Notes: generated by a model from the sequence alone, not told the origin. A DNA stretch of 6,756 nt from Candidatus Gastranaerophilales bacterium (GCA_021202305.1 JAJQDG010000010.1:1-6756), one strand, 5' to 3'. Positions 1 to 6,445 are shown, counted from the stretch's first letter. Program-made: numbers and translations.

Positions 1-1
1 T

Positions 2-835
2 TTTAATTTTTTATGCAGCACTTTTGCACTGACTAAAACATGCAATAATCAAAAGCGCAATGTTAATTTTTTCCCTGCCTTCACCCTTGCCGAAACACTC
101 ATCACCCTTGCCATAATAGGTGTTGTTGCCGCTATGACCATACCAACGGTAATTGCTAACAGCAGAGAAAAGGCAACGGTTGTAAAGGTTAAAAAAGCTT
201 ACTCCATTTTAACTAACGCGCTTATTCAAGCTGAATATGATTTAGGTCCTGTGATTGATTGGGGGCTTTCGGTTACAAATACAGGAAAAAAAGATGAAAA
301 TGGCAATATAATTTATGACAGGCAAGGTCAAAATGATTTTGTAACCATAATGTCAAATTATATGAATGGCACAGTTTCATCCACTAAAGATATTTTTGCA
401 AATTATGACTTCTATACTGTTAATTCCCTCGGGGGAGTAAATATAGGAAATTATAATAAGTCCGACTATAGTGACAGCATGATTAAAATTCTGCTTCCTG
501 ACGGCTCATTTTTTAATATGGGTTATGTTAATAGCAACATAAAATCAGACGGCATAGACATAGTTTATTATTCTGAAAATAAAAGTTCATATACAGTAGG
601 CAAAGATTATTTTTATTTTAAAATGCTTTACGATTCGGAAAAAGGAATTACAAAAGTAATCCCTCAAGGCTTTACGGGTACAATTTGCGAGTTTGATGAC
701 GGTTATTGCGATATTTCAAACAGTTCTTTGACTAATAACGGCCGCGGCTGCACCGCATGGATTATAAGACATGAAAATATGAATTATATGCATTGTTCGG
801 GGTTAAAAATGGATGGAAACGGCAAGTGCAAATAA
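2..835 (+). CDS. Type IV pilin-like protein, N-terminal methylation motif, 5'-partial
   Basis: This is a prepilin-like exported protein, probably a fibre subunit or pseudopilin anchored in the inner membrane before assembly. The frame is open from base 2 to the TAA at 833-835. The first in-frame ATG (134) lies inside the hydrophobic helix, so it cannot be the true start, and the gene must begin left of the window. The cleavage site is read at PA|FTLAE, with mature residue 1 (Phe) at base 80 and the conserved Glu5 present. Ala replaces the usual Gly at -1. A roughly 20-residue hydrophobic stretch (TLITLAIIGVVAAMTIPT) follows, then a basic amphipathic helix. The mature part is 251 residues, longer than a classical major pilin. 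It ends in a Cys-rich tail with Cys near mature positions 203, 210, 224, 239 and 250, around an NGRGCTAWII motif, which could form disulfides. The family is clear, but the exact role (pilus, competence or secretion) cannot be told. Confidence 0.85.
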   Translation, partial: FNFLCSTFALTKTCNNQKRNVNFFPAFTLAETLITLAIIGVVAAMTIPTVIANSREKATVVKVKKAYSILTNALIQAEYDLGPVIDWGLSVTNTGKKDENGNIIYDRQGQNDFVTIMSNYMNGTVSSTKDIFANYDFYTVNSLGGVNIGNYNKSDYSDSMIKILLPDGSFFNMGYVNSNIKSDGIDIVYYSENKSSYTVGKDYFYFKMLYDSEKGITKVIPQGFTGTICEFDDGYCDISNSSLTNNGRGCTAWIIRHENMNYMHCSGLKMDGNGKCK

Positions 836-898
836 AAATATCTGCACCACATAACCTGAATACCTTTGCATTGCCCTGTAGTATTCTCCAAATTTATT

Positions 899-916
899 AA
901 AAACGGCGCAACGCGC
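899..916 (-). terminator. Weak intrinsic terminator candidate downstream of the sugar symporter gene
   Basis: Read on the minus strand, GCGC-GTT-GCGC (916-906) is followed two bases later by a run of five T (903-899). The stem is only 4 bp, though all G:C, and it lies about 95 bases past the MFS stop codon. It is the best terminator-like element in the 836-1010 convergent gap. That gap otherwise shows only a GAATAC...GTATTC pair (858-863/881-886) with a 17-base loop and no T-run. Confidence 0.3.
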
Positions 917-1010
917 AATTAAATATTATTTATATGAGGTTTACCCGCACTATGAACTATTCGGATAACTCCTTCGGAAAATGCTTTCCTTTATGGATTT
1001 CGGGCAAAAA

Positions 1011-2357
1011 TTAGTCTTTTTCTTTTATTAAGGCTGTTGTAAATGCCGATAAAAGAAGCATAACAGCACCTACTATAAAGGCATATTCCCAGTGATTGTT
1101 TGAAAGCCCGCCTTCAAGAGTTATTTTAGACATATCTATAAATTTTGCTAAAATTGTACACACAAGAACCTGCGGCGCTGCGATAAATATATTAAATACT
1201 CCCATAATAGAGCCTTCAGTCCCGGGCTTTATATATTTTGAAAGCATTGCAAAAGGCAGTGCAAGCGTGCTTGACCAGCCTATACCTGCAAGCCCCATTG
1301 CGCACGCAACTAAAACTTTATCCGTTGTAAATGCCATAACGAAATAAGCAAGTGCCATACTTACAAGCGAAACAATATGCACGTATTTATTGCCGAATTT
1401 ATCTGCAAGTTTGCCTATCGGAATAGCAACAATGAAACAGACAAGATTAAAAATTGCAAAGCATATTGAAGAAAAATTAGTTCCCTCTGCGTTTAGATTT
1501 TCATACGCTGTTTTTATTAAAGAATCCGCCCCCGCTAAATCCGGCACCTGATAAATTGTATGAACAGAATACTGCGTAAAAAATATCATCATGCTCATAA
1601 GCCCGATCCATGCAAAAAATTGAACCGTGCATATTTTAGAAACTTCGCCCGACATAGCGAAAAATTCTTTTAATGTTTCCATAAACGAAGCATTTTTTTC
1701 TGTTTTTTCAACGGGGGCAATTTTTCTTTCTTTTATAGTGATACAAGTCCAAATCATTGCAAGAAGAAAGGCAATAGCTGCCATATAAAATTGTGCAGCG
1801 TTTGACATTTGATAATTAAAAACATGCTTTAAAAAAGGTGCAGTTCCTGCGGCAATTACAGAGCCAAGCCCTATTGCAAAACTTAAAAAAGAATTTGCAA
1901 CAGCATGCTGTTCTTTTGGCATATTGTCAGGAATTAAAGCCCTGTAAGGCCCTTGCGCCGCATTAACGCAGGCATCTATTACCCATATCATTATTGCTGC
2001 AATTAATAGCCCGAGCCAAACCGGCGCGCCTTCAAATACCGAAGCAATATTTCCGCTGTTAGGAAGAATAACAAGCCCTATCGCAGCAAGCAGCGCCCCG
2101 CCTATAAGATATGGAACGCGCCTTCCTATGGGGGTTTGCGTGCGGTCAGAAAGGGCGCCTATAATAGGCTGAACAACTATCCCCGTTACAGGGCCTGCAA
2201 GCCAGATTATCCCGAACAGAAAAGGGCTTGCGCCTAAAGATTCGGTAACAGGACCTGAAAGAATTATTCTCATCTGCCATGCAAATTGAAGCCCGAAAAA
2301 CCCGAGGCAAAAATTTAACAGTTGTATTGTGGTGAATTTTTTCATTTCCTGCTGCAT
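1011..2357 (-). CDS. MFS sugar:cation symporter, GPH/SLC45 (sucrose-maltose permease) type
   Basis: This is a 448-residue inner-membrane secondary transporter with about 12 predicted membrane helices, probably importing a disaccharide with H+ or Na+. Motifs seen: the loop 2-3 signature GALSDRTQTPIGRR (67-80), the helix-4 region VNAAQGPYRALIPD (131-144), the second half-repeat loop GKLADKFGNK (315-324), WSSTLALPFAML (361-372) and MGVFNIFIAAPQ (385-396). The QGPYRALI and MGxxNxxIxxPQ blocks are typical of SLC45/plant-type sucrose transporters and bacterial relatives, and length is normal for them. The ATG at 2357 is preferred over the internal Met5 because GGGAG lies about 9 bases upstream. The gene has its own promoter in the 106-base gap after bioF, so it is probably transcribed separately. 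No sugar hydrolase or phosphorylase is adjacent, so the substrate is open. Family confidence is high; the specific sugar is unknown. Confidence 0.88.
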   Translation of the reverse strand: MQQEMKKFTTIQLLNFCLGFFGLQFAWQMRIILSGPVTESLGASPFLFGIIWLAGPVTGIVVQPIIGALSDRTQTPIGRRVPYLIGGALLAAIGLVILPNSGNIASVFEGAPVWLGLLIAAIMIWVIDACVNAAQGPYRALIPDNMPKEQHAVANSFLSFAIGLGSVIAAGTAPFLKHVFNYQMSNAAQFYMAAIAFLLAMIWTCITIKERKIAPVEKTEKNASFMETLKEFFAMSGEVSKICTVQFFAWIGLMSMMIFFTQYSVHTIYQVPDLAGADSLIKTAYENLNAEGTNFSSICFAIFNLVCFIVAIPIGKLADKFGNKYVHIVSLVSMALAYFVMAFTTDKVLVACAMGLAGIGWSSTLALPFAMLSKYIKPGTEGSIMGVFNIFIAAPQVLVCTILAKFIDMSKITLEGGLSNNHWEYAFIVGAVMLLLSAFTTALIKEKD

Positions 2358-2383
2358 TTTATTTTCTCCCTTAAAACGAATGT

Positions 2384-2412
2384 ATTATATCTTAAAAACT
2401 GCCTTTAGTCTA
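2384..2412 (-). promoter_or_regulatory. Sigma70-type promoter of the sugar symporter gene
   Basis: On the minus strand, a perfect -10 TATAAT (2389-2384) lies 17 bases from TAGACT (2412-2407), which matches 4 of 6 bases of the -35 consensus. Transcription would start about 20 bases before the GGGAG ribosome binding site, leaving a short leader. The position between bioF and the MFS gene argues that the MFS gene is not simply read through from bioF. Confidence 0.6.
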
Positions 2413-2463
2413 TGAGTTTGCGAGAAATCTTATATAAATCATAACAGCGCCCTATGCGGTTGA

Positions 2464-3603
2464 TTAACCCGCAATAACTTTGTACAAATCATCAATCTCG
2501 TCTTTTGTAATAAGCGGATTTAGCGAAATTCTTATTCTGGCACTGTTTCTTTTTACGGTCGGATATCTTATGGGAAGAATGTAAAATCCGTTTTCAATAA
2601 GGCGCTGTGAAAAATTTTCAGCTGCTGAATTTTCGCCTAAAATTAAAGGAATAATATAGGAATTGCCTAAAATTTTATAATCAGCCAATATTTCATGCGC
2701 GTAATTTGTTATTTCAAATAATTTTTTTTGTAAAACCCCTTTAGAAAGATAATTTTCAAGAACATATTTTGAAAACGCAACCGAAATTTCAGGCAGAGAA
2801 GTTGAAAATATAAAAGAACGCGCAAAATTTATCAAATATTCAATTAAAACGGAATTTCCTGCCGCAAAAGCGCCGTAAGAACCTGCTGCTTTGCCGAATG
2901 TTCCCATTACAAGGTCAACCCCGCTTATATTTCTTGAATATCCGCCCTCAAACACGCCAAAAGCATGCGCTTCATCTATAATTAAAATGGAATTATATTT
3001 TTCTTTTAACCGCACAAGTTCTTCTATACGGGCAAAATCACCGTCCATGCTAAAAAGGCTTTCAGAACATATTATGGAATTTTTTCCTGTTTTCCTGTAT
3101 TTTTCAAGCTTTATTTCAAGGTCAAAATAATCGGCATGATTAAACGGAATGAGCTTTGCCCCTGAAAGCCTTATCCCGTCAATTATGCTTGCATGATTTA
3201 ATTTATCCGCAAAAACAACATCATCTTTTGTTAAAAGCGAAGAATATATCCCAACGTTAGCATGGTATCCCGAATTAAACAAAAGCGCGCGTTCTTTTTT
3301 TGTTAAACAGGCAACAATATCTTCAAGCTCTGAATAAATCGGGCTTGTACCGGTTAAAAGCCTTGCTGACGGGTTTTGAATTTTGCCTTTATAAGAAGTT
3401 AAGAAATTTTCTTTAATATCAGGATCGGCGCTTATTCCAAGATAATCATTTGAAGATAAATTTAACAGCCTTTTATTTTCTTTTATTATGTATTTTCCGT
3501 CCTGCGCTATATTTTTAACAGTGCGAAACTCATGGTTTTCTTTTATTCTTTGTAAATTTTGTTCATAAAATTCAAATACCGGATATTTTTTCAAGCTACA
3601 CAT
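2464..3603 (-). CDS. bioF: 8-amino-7-oxononanoate (KAPA) synthase
   Basis: This is a PLP enzyme of the alpha-oxoamine synthase family. It condenses L-alanine with pimeloyl-ACP or pimeloyl-CoA, releasing CO2, in the first step of biotin ring assembly in the cytoplasm. Visible motifs: LSSNDYLG (49-56), the cofactor-stacking His137 in NHAS, ESLFSMDGDF (181-190), DEAHAFGV (210-217) with Asp210 and His213, and Lys238 in GTFGKAAGSYGAF as the Schiff-base lysine. The C-terminal IRYPTV...SARIRISL (345-361) matches the BioF AIRPPTVP...ARLRLTL block, which favours BioF over the sister enzymes Kbl, HemA and Spt. Its 379 residues are normal. The segment SARLLTGTSPIYSELE has Tyr where E. coli BioF has His; I associate this form with Bacteroidetes-type BioF. 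The start overlaps the end of the alanine symporter gene by 8 bp, with only a weak purine tract upstream, so translational coupling is likely. No other bio gene is visible here. Confidence 0.9.
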   Translation of the reverse strand: MCSLKKYPVFEFYEQNLQRIKENHEFRTVKNIAQDGKYIIKENKRLLNLSSNDYLGISADPDIKENFLTSYKGKIQNPSARLLTGTSPIYSELEDIVACLTKKERALLFNSGYHANVGIYSSLLTKDDVVFADKLNHASIIDGIRLSGAKLIPFNHADYFDLEIKLEKYRKTGKNSIICSESLFSMDGDFARIEELVRLKEKYNSILIIDEAHAFGVFEGGYSRNISGVDLVMGTFGKAAGSYGAFAAGNSVLIEYLINFARSFIFSTSLPEISVAFSKYVLENYLSKGVLQKKLFEITNYAHEILADYKILGNSYIIPLILGENSAAENFSQRLIENGFYILPIRYPTVKRNSARIRISLNPLITKDEIDDLYKVIAG

Positions 3604-5125
3604 TTTCTTTTAACCAGGTTTTTACTCCGTGTTTTTTGCAATATAAAATGACGTCATTTTTGATTTCATTTATCATAATAAAAATTGCAATTAAATTGGG
3701 AAGCGCCATTGCAAGCATTGTTGCATCCGTAAAATCAACCACGCTGTTTAAATTCATGGATGAGCCGATTACTATAAATGCGCAAAACATAAATTGATAT
3801 GCTTTTGTGCGCTTGAACCCTTCGCCAAAAAGATACCCCCAGGCTTTTTGTCCGTAATATGCCCATGAAATAATAGTTGAAATTGCAAAAAGAATTATAA
3901 CAATAGCTAAAATATAAGGGAAAAAACTGAAAACAGAAGCAAACGCAGCAGATGTCATCTGTACGCCCGTCATTCCGTCCGTATAGTTTAAATATTGCCC
4001 CGTAATTATAATTACAAGCGCCGTCATAGAGCATACAAGAACGGTATCAAAAAACGGTTCAATCAGTGAAACAAACCCCTGCGACACCGGTTCTTTTGTT
4101 TTAACCGCAGCGTATGCAATGGGGGCAGAGCCTGAACCTGCCTCATTTGATTGAATTGACCTTCTCATTCCCATAATTATTGTGCCTATCACTCCGCCTG
4201 CAACTGCATTCGGGAAAAATGCTTCATGGATAATAGTGTATATGCAATGAGGTATATGTTGAAAATTAATTAAAATAATCAGCAAAGCAGATATAATATA
4301 AAGTCCGCACATCACAGGAACAACCTTTGATGTAACGTTCGCTATTGCTTTAATGCCGCCAACGATAACAAGCCCTACCGTTATTGCAACAATTAAGCCA
4401 AAAACCCAGCTGTGCACGCCAAAAAAGCCGTTTTCGCCGCCTGTTATATTTATCATCTGCTGAGTTGCCTGATTTATCTGCATCATGCACCCTCCGCCAA
4501 GAGCGCCGGGGACACACATCAGAGCAAAAAACAAGGCAAGCGGCTGCCCGAGCCACCTAAGCCCTCTTCTGGTTAAGCCATGCGCAATATAAAACATAGG
4601 CCCGCCCGAAACGGAACCATCTGCGTTAAAACGTCTATATTTGAGCGCAAGTGTTACTTCGCAAAATTTAAGCGCCATGCCGAATAATGCACCCAGACAC
4701 ATCCAGAACATAGCTCCTGCGCCGCCGACTGAAATGGCAATTGCAACGCCCGCTATATTTCCTAAGCCGACCGTTCCGGATAATGCAGTTGCAAGAGCGC
4801 CAAGGGATGAAACCTCGCCGTCTTTGCCGGAATTCGGTTCATTAAAAGAAGCTTTTTTGCCGAAAATTTGTTTTATACTGTGTTTAAAACCCCAAATACC
4901 GACACCTTTTAGATAAATTGTGCAAAAAATACTTGCAATAATCAAAAGAAGAATTAATAAGGGGATTTTTGCTTCGCCAAAACTGATTGAAAAAAATACG
5001 ACACGCGAAAAAGCGTCCGAAAAGGGTGCAAAATATTTATCAATATCTTCGTCAATGCTTGCCGCGCGGGCTGTTTGGGCGCACATAAGAAATGCTGCCG
5101 CAATTGCCAAAAATCGTGTGGGCAT
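3596..5125 (-). CDS. Na+:alanine (AGCS family) amino-acid symporter with signal peptide
   Basis: This is a 509-residue integral membrane protein of the alanine/glycine:cation symporter family, expected to import alanine (or glycine) with Na+. Family blocks are intact: GxxSSLGALATALSGTVGLGNIAGVA (103-128), GGPMFYI (174-180), GGIKAIANVTSKVVPVM (256-272), the SNEAGSGSAPIAYAA block (326-340), FFDTVLVCSMTALVI (358-372) and ISWAYYGQKAWGYLFG (419-434). The N-terminus, MPTRFLAIAAAFLMCAQTARA, looks like a cleavable signal peptide with an ARA|A site at 21/22, as in several AGCS members. The start at 5125 has GGGAG about 10 bases upstream. The gene lies 33 bases after the LysM gene, and its TAG stop lies inside the bioF start region. 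Since bioF uses L-alanine, alanine is the most economical substrate guess; glycine remains possible. Confidence 0.9.
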   Translation of the reverse strand: MPTRFLAIAAAFLMCAQTARAASIDEDIDKYFAPFSDAFSRVVFFSISFGEAKIPLLILLLIIASIFCTIYLKGVGIWGFKHSIKQIFGKKASFNEPNSGKDGEVSSLGALATALSGTVGLGNIAGVAIAISVGGAGAMFWMCLGALFGMALKFCEVTLALKYRRFNADGSVSGGPMFYIAHGLTRRGLRWLGQPLALFFALMCVPGALGGGCMMQINQATQQMINITGGENGFFGVHSWVFGLIVAITVGLVIVGGIKAIANVTSKVVPVMCGLYIISALLIILINFQHIPHCIYTIIHEAFFPNAVAGGVIGTIIMGMRRSIQSNEAGSGSAPIAYAAVKTKEPVSQGFVSLIEPFFDTVLVCSMTALVIIITGQYLNYTDGMTGVQMTSAAFASVFSFFPYILAIVIILFAISTIISWAYYGQKAWGYLFGEGFKRTKAYQFMFCAFIVIGSSMNLNSVVDFTDATMLAMALPNLIAIFIMINEIKNDVILYCKKHGVKTWLKENV

Positions 5126-5158
5126 AAAATAATTTCTCCCGATAGTGTCTTATATAGG

Positions 5159-5716
5159 CTAATCCAACGGAATAATCAAAACCTGCCCGATTTGAATCGT
5201 GGTTGGGTCTTTTATGTTGTTAAGCTCCATAATGCGGTCAATTTTTTCGGAATCATATCTGCCGTAAAACCTGAACGCAATTTTATCCAGTGTATCGCCT
5301 TCTTTTACTGTATACTTTTCCTCTGTGCCTGTTACCGTTGCTTGTTCCCCGGTGCTTGAAGGCATAATTGAAACAGGGGCGGCAGATGTTTCCATTTTGA
5401 AGGTTTGCTCTTTAAATTCGGGCGCCTGTACATCCGAATACATTGAAATACCTACAATTAAAGCAATTAAAAGCGCAAACAAAAGCCCTAAGATAAAGCC
5501 GACACCTGCATATACAATGGGCGTTTTACTTTTTGATCTGGATTGAACCGTCTTTTCAAAATCGCGCCAGAGAACATCAAGCTCGGGCTTTTTTTGAAAT
5601 TTGATATAACGGTTTAAATCCGGCGCAAGCGTTCCGTATGTTTGCGGACGGACATTTTCAATCATGGACATTTTCTCTTTTGAAAGAGAAGCGCGATGCA
5701 GAGTAGAACTTTTCAT
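5159..5716 (-). CDS. Single-pass membrane protein with C-terminal LysM domain
   Basis: This 185-residue protein is likely anchored in the inner membrane and binds peptidoglycan. Parts in order: a cytoplasmic N-terminal region (1-65, basic, containing RPQTYGTLAPDLNRYI), one membrane helix (about 67-92, GVGFILGLLFALLIALIVG), a Ser/Thr/Pro-rich linker (95-132), and a complete LysM domain (133-184: YTVKEGDTLDKIAFRFYG...ELNNIKDPTTIQIGQVLIIP). No catalytic domain is visible. With positive charge before the helix, the LysM end should face the cell wall. The start at 5716 is chosen because AGGAAAGG ends 8 bases upstream; Met16 and Met18 are alternatives with poorer sites. It is the first gene of a unit running into the alanine symporter and bioF, with a 33-base gap to the former. 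Its precise role is unknown. A wall tether or scaffold is a guess, and nothing in the protein explains its link to biotin. Confidence 0.82.
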   Translation of the reverse strand: MKSSTLHRASLSKEKMSMIENVRPQTYGTLAPDLNRYIKFQKKPELDVLWRDFEKTVQSRSKSKTPIVYAGVGFILGLLFALLIALIVGISMYSDVQAPEFKEQTFKMETSAAPVSIMPSSTGEQATVTGTEEKYTVKEGDTLDKIAFRFYGRYDSEKIDRIMELNNIKDPTTIQIGQVLIIPLD

Positions 5717-5717
5717 A

Positions 5718-5740
5718 GGGTAAACCTTTCCTGTTTACCC
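5718..5740 (-). promoter_or_regulatory. Perfect 8-bp inverted repeat enclosing the ribosome binding site of the LysM gene
   Basis: On the minus strand the sequence is GGGTAAAC (5740-5733), a 7-base loop AGGAAAG (5732-5726), then GTTTACCC (5725-5718), one base before the ATG. The loop together with the next G is the Shine-Dalgarno sequence. The element would lie just downstream of the predicted transcription start. It can be read as a repressor operator or as an mRNA hairpin that presents or masks the ribosome binding site of the first gene of the LysM-symporter-bioF unit. The repeat itself is seen directly; its function is inferred. Confidence 0.6.
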
Positions 5741-5752
5741 CAGTTTAACTCA

Positions 5753-5779
5753 AATATAGCCCGGGGGCAAATTTGTCAT
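5753..5779 (-). promoter_or_regulatory. Candidate sigma70 promoter of the LysM-symporter-bioF unit
   Basis: On the minus strand, ATGACA (5779-5774, 5 of 6 bases of TTGACA) and TATATT (5758-5753, 5 of 6 of TATAAT) are separated by a rather short 15-base spacer that is unusually G+C-rich (CCCCCGGG). The predicted start, near 5746, gives a leader of about 30 bases that contains the inverted repeat. The short spacer lowers confidence; it may also mean the promoter is weak or depends on an activator. Confidence 0.4.
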
Positions 5780-5798
5780 TAAGAAATATTACAATACG

Positions 5799-5835
5799 GA
5801 GATTGCGGAAAAATTTTAATTTTTTCTGCAATCTC
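5799..5835 (-). terminator. Long hairpin, probable terminator of the XRE-type gene
   Basis: Arms 5799-5813 and 5821-5835 pair over 15 bp with one G:T wobble (5807/5827) around the 7-base loop 5814-5820. The outer half is GAGATTGC/GCAATCTC and the inner half is A:T. It starts about 35 bases after the stop of the XRE-type gene and before the promoter of the next unit, the usual place for a terminator. The sequence after the stem on the minus strand (CGTATTGTAATATTTCTT) is only moderately T-rich, so termination strength is uncertain. Confidence 0.45.
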
Positions 5836-5847
5836 TATAAAGAATGC

Positions 5848-5863
5848 AGAAAATTAATTTTCT
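5848..5863. repeat. 16-base perfect palindrome between hairpin and XRE-type gene
   Basis: AGAAAATTAATTTTCT reads identically on both strands. It sits 7 bases beyond the stop codon of the XRE-type gene (minus strand). Its flank TGCAGAAAA (5845-5853) is also complementary to TTTTCTGCA (5822-5830) in the adjacent hairpin arm, so an alternative 9-bp pairing is possible. Given the AT content this may be partly chance. Confidence 0.35.
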
Positions 5864-5870
5864 TAGCAAT

Positions 5871-6404
5871 TCATGCTTCTTTCGTACAAGACAGCATGCA
5901 GTTAAGAAGCGTTTGATTTTTTTCAATATCAAACCCGCCCTTTTGAAGGTATTCGGTAAATATACTTTTCCAAAATTCAAAAAAATCTTCTTTATTGATT
6001 TTTAATATTTCCTTTATTTCTTTTAATTCTTCAAAATCAATCGGCAGGGGTGTTGTTCCCCTGAGTATATCAACCATTTTGAGTCTTTTTTTGCGTTCAA
6101 ATAATTTTAAAAACTCAACGATTTCCATATTGTTTTTCTTAATATATTCTTTCAATTTTTCTAAATTTTTATTGTATGGTATAGGGTCATCTTCAATTAC
6201 ATATTCTTCAAAATCTTCGGGTAAAATCCCCATAACGGCTGCGATACGCTCTATTGTTGTTGAGCGCGTTGAAAACGGTATATTTTCATCTATTAAGTTA
6301 TATACGTAAGAAAGCGTTACACCTATCATTTGCGCAAAATCTTTTTTGTGCAGGTTGTTTTTTTGTAAAAAATTATTTACTTTTGCTGAACTTTTATTTT
6401 TCAT
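5871..6404 (-). CDS. XRE-family HTH protein with a probable second, diverged HTH unit
   Basis: This is a 177-residue protein, probably a DNA-binding regulator in the cytoplasm. Residues about 9-68 form a Cro/C1-type helix-turn-helix: FLQKNNLHKKDFAQMIGVTLSYVYNLI, then the helix TTIERIAAVMGILPEDFEEY typical of XRE domains. Residues about 85-144 repeat the layout (YIKKNNMEIVEFLKLFE..., then FEELKEIKEILKINKEDFFEF) with few identities, so the protein looks like an internal duplication in which the second copy has lost the usual turn residues. A short C-terminal helix and two Cys (169, 173) follow. The start at 6404 has GGAG 11 bases upstream; the stop is TGA. By eye the gene is more AT-rich than the symporter genes. 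It stands alone, divergent from pth, with a hairpin after it. Targets are unknown. No toxin gene is adjacent, so an antitoxin role has no support here. Confidence 0.75.
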   Translation of the reverse strand: MKNKSSAKVNNFLQKNNLHKKDFAQMIGVTLSYVYNLIDENIPFSTRSTTIERIAAVMGILPEDFEEYVIEDDPIPYNKNLEKLKEYIKKNNMEIVEFLKLFERKKRLKMVDILRGTTPLPIDFEELKEIKEILKINKEDFFEFWKSIFTEYLQKGGFDIEKNQTLLNCMLSCTKEA

Positions 6405-6445
6405 AAATTAGTCTGCTCCATTATTTTTCTTGAACTTAAACCTTA

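Noticed and set aside
134..835. Pilin gene starting at the ATG at 134
   Set aside because: That ATG lies inside the hydrophobic N-terminal helix. Starting there would remove the cleavage site and Glu5, which are plainly encoded upstream in the same frame.
952..1014. Plus-strand 20-codon ORF (ATG at 952, TAG at 1012-1014) in the convergent gap
   Set aside because: It has no well-spaced ribosome binding site (GAGG is about 13 bases away), no recognisable sequence, and overlaps the end of the MFS gene. It is expected by chance.
2455..2473. Hairpin TGCGGTT/AACCCGCA overlapping the bioF stop codon as a terminator
   Set aside because: The stem has a bulged base and no T-run follows it on the minus strand. 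It is not convincing as an intrinsic terminator.
5871..6404. XRE-type gene as the antitoxin of a toxin-antitoxin pair
   Set aside because: No small toxin-like ORF overlaps or adjoins it on the same strand. The neighbours are pth (divergent) and an intergenic hairpin.
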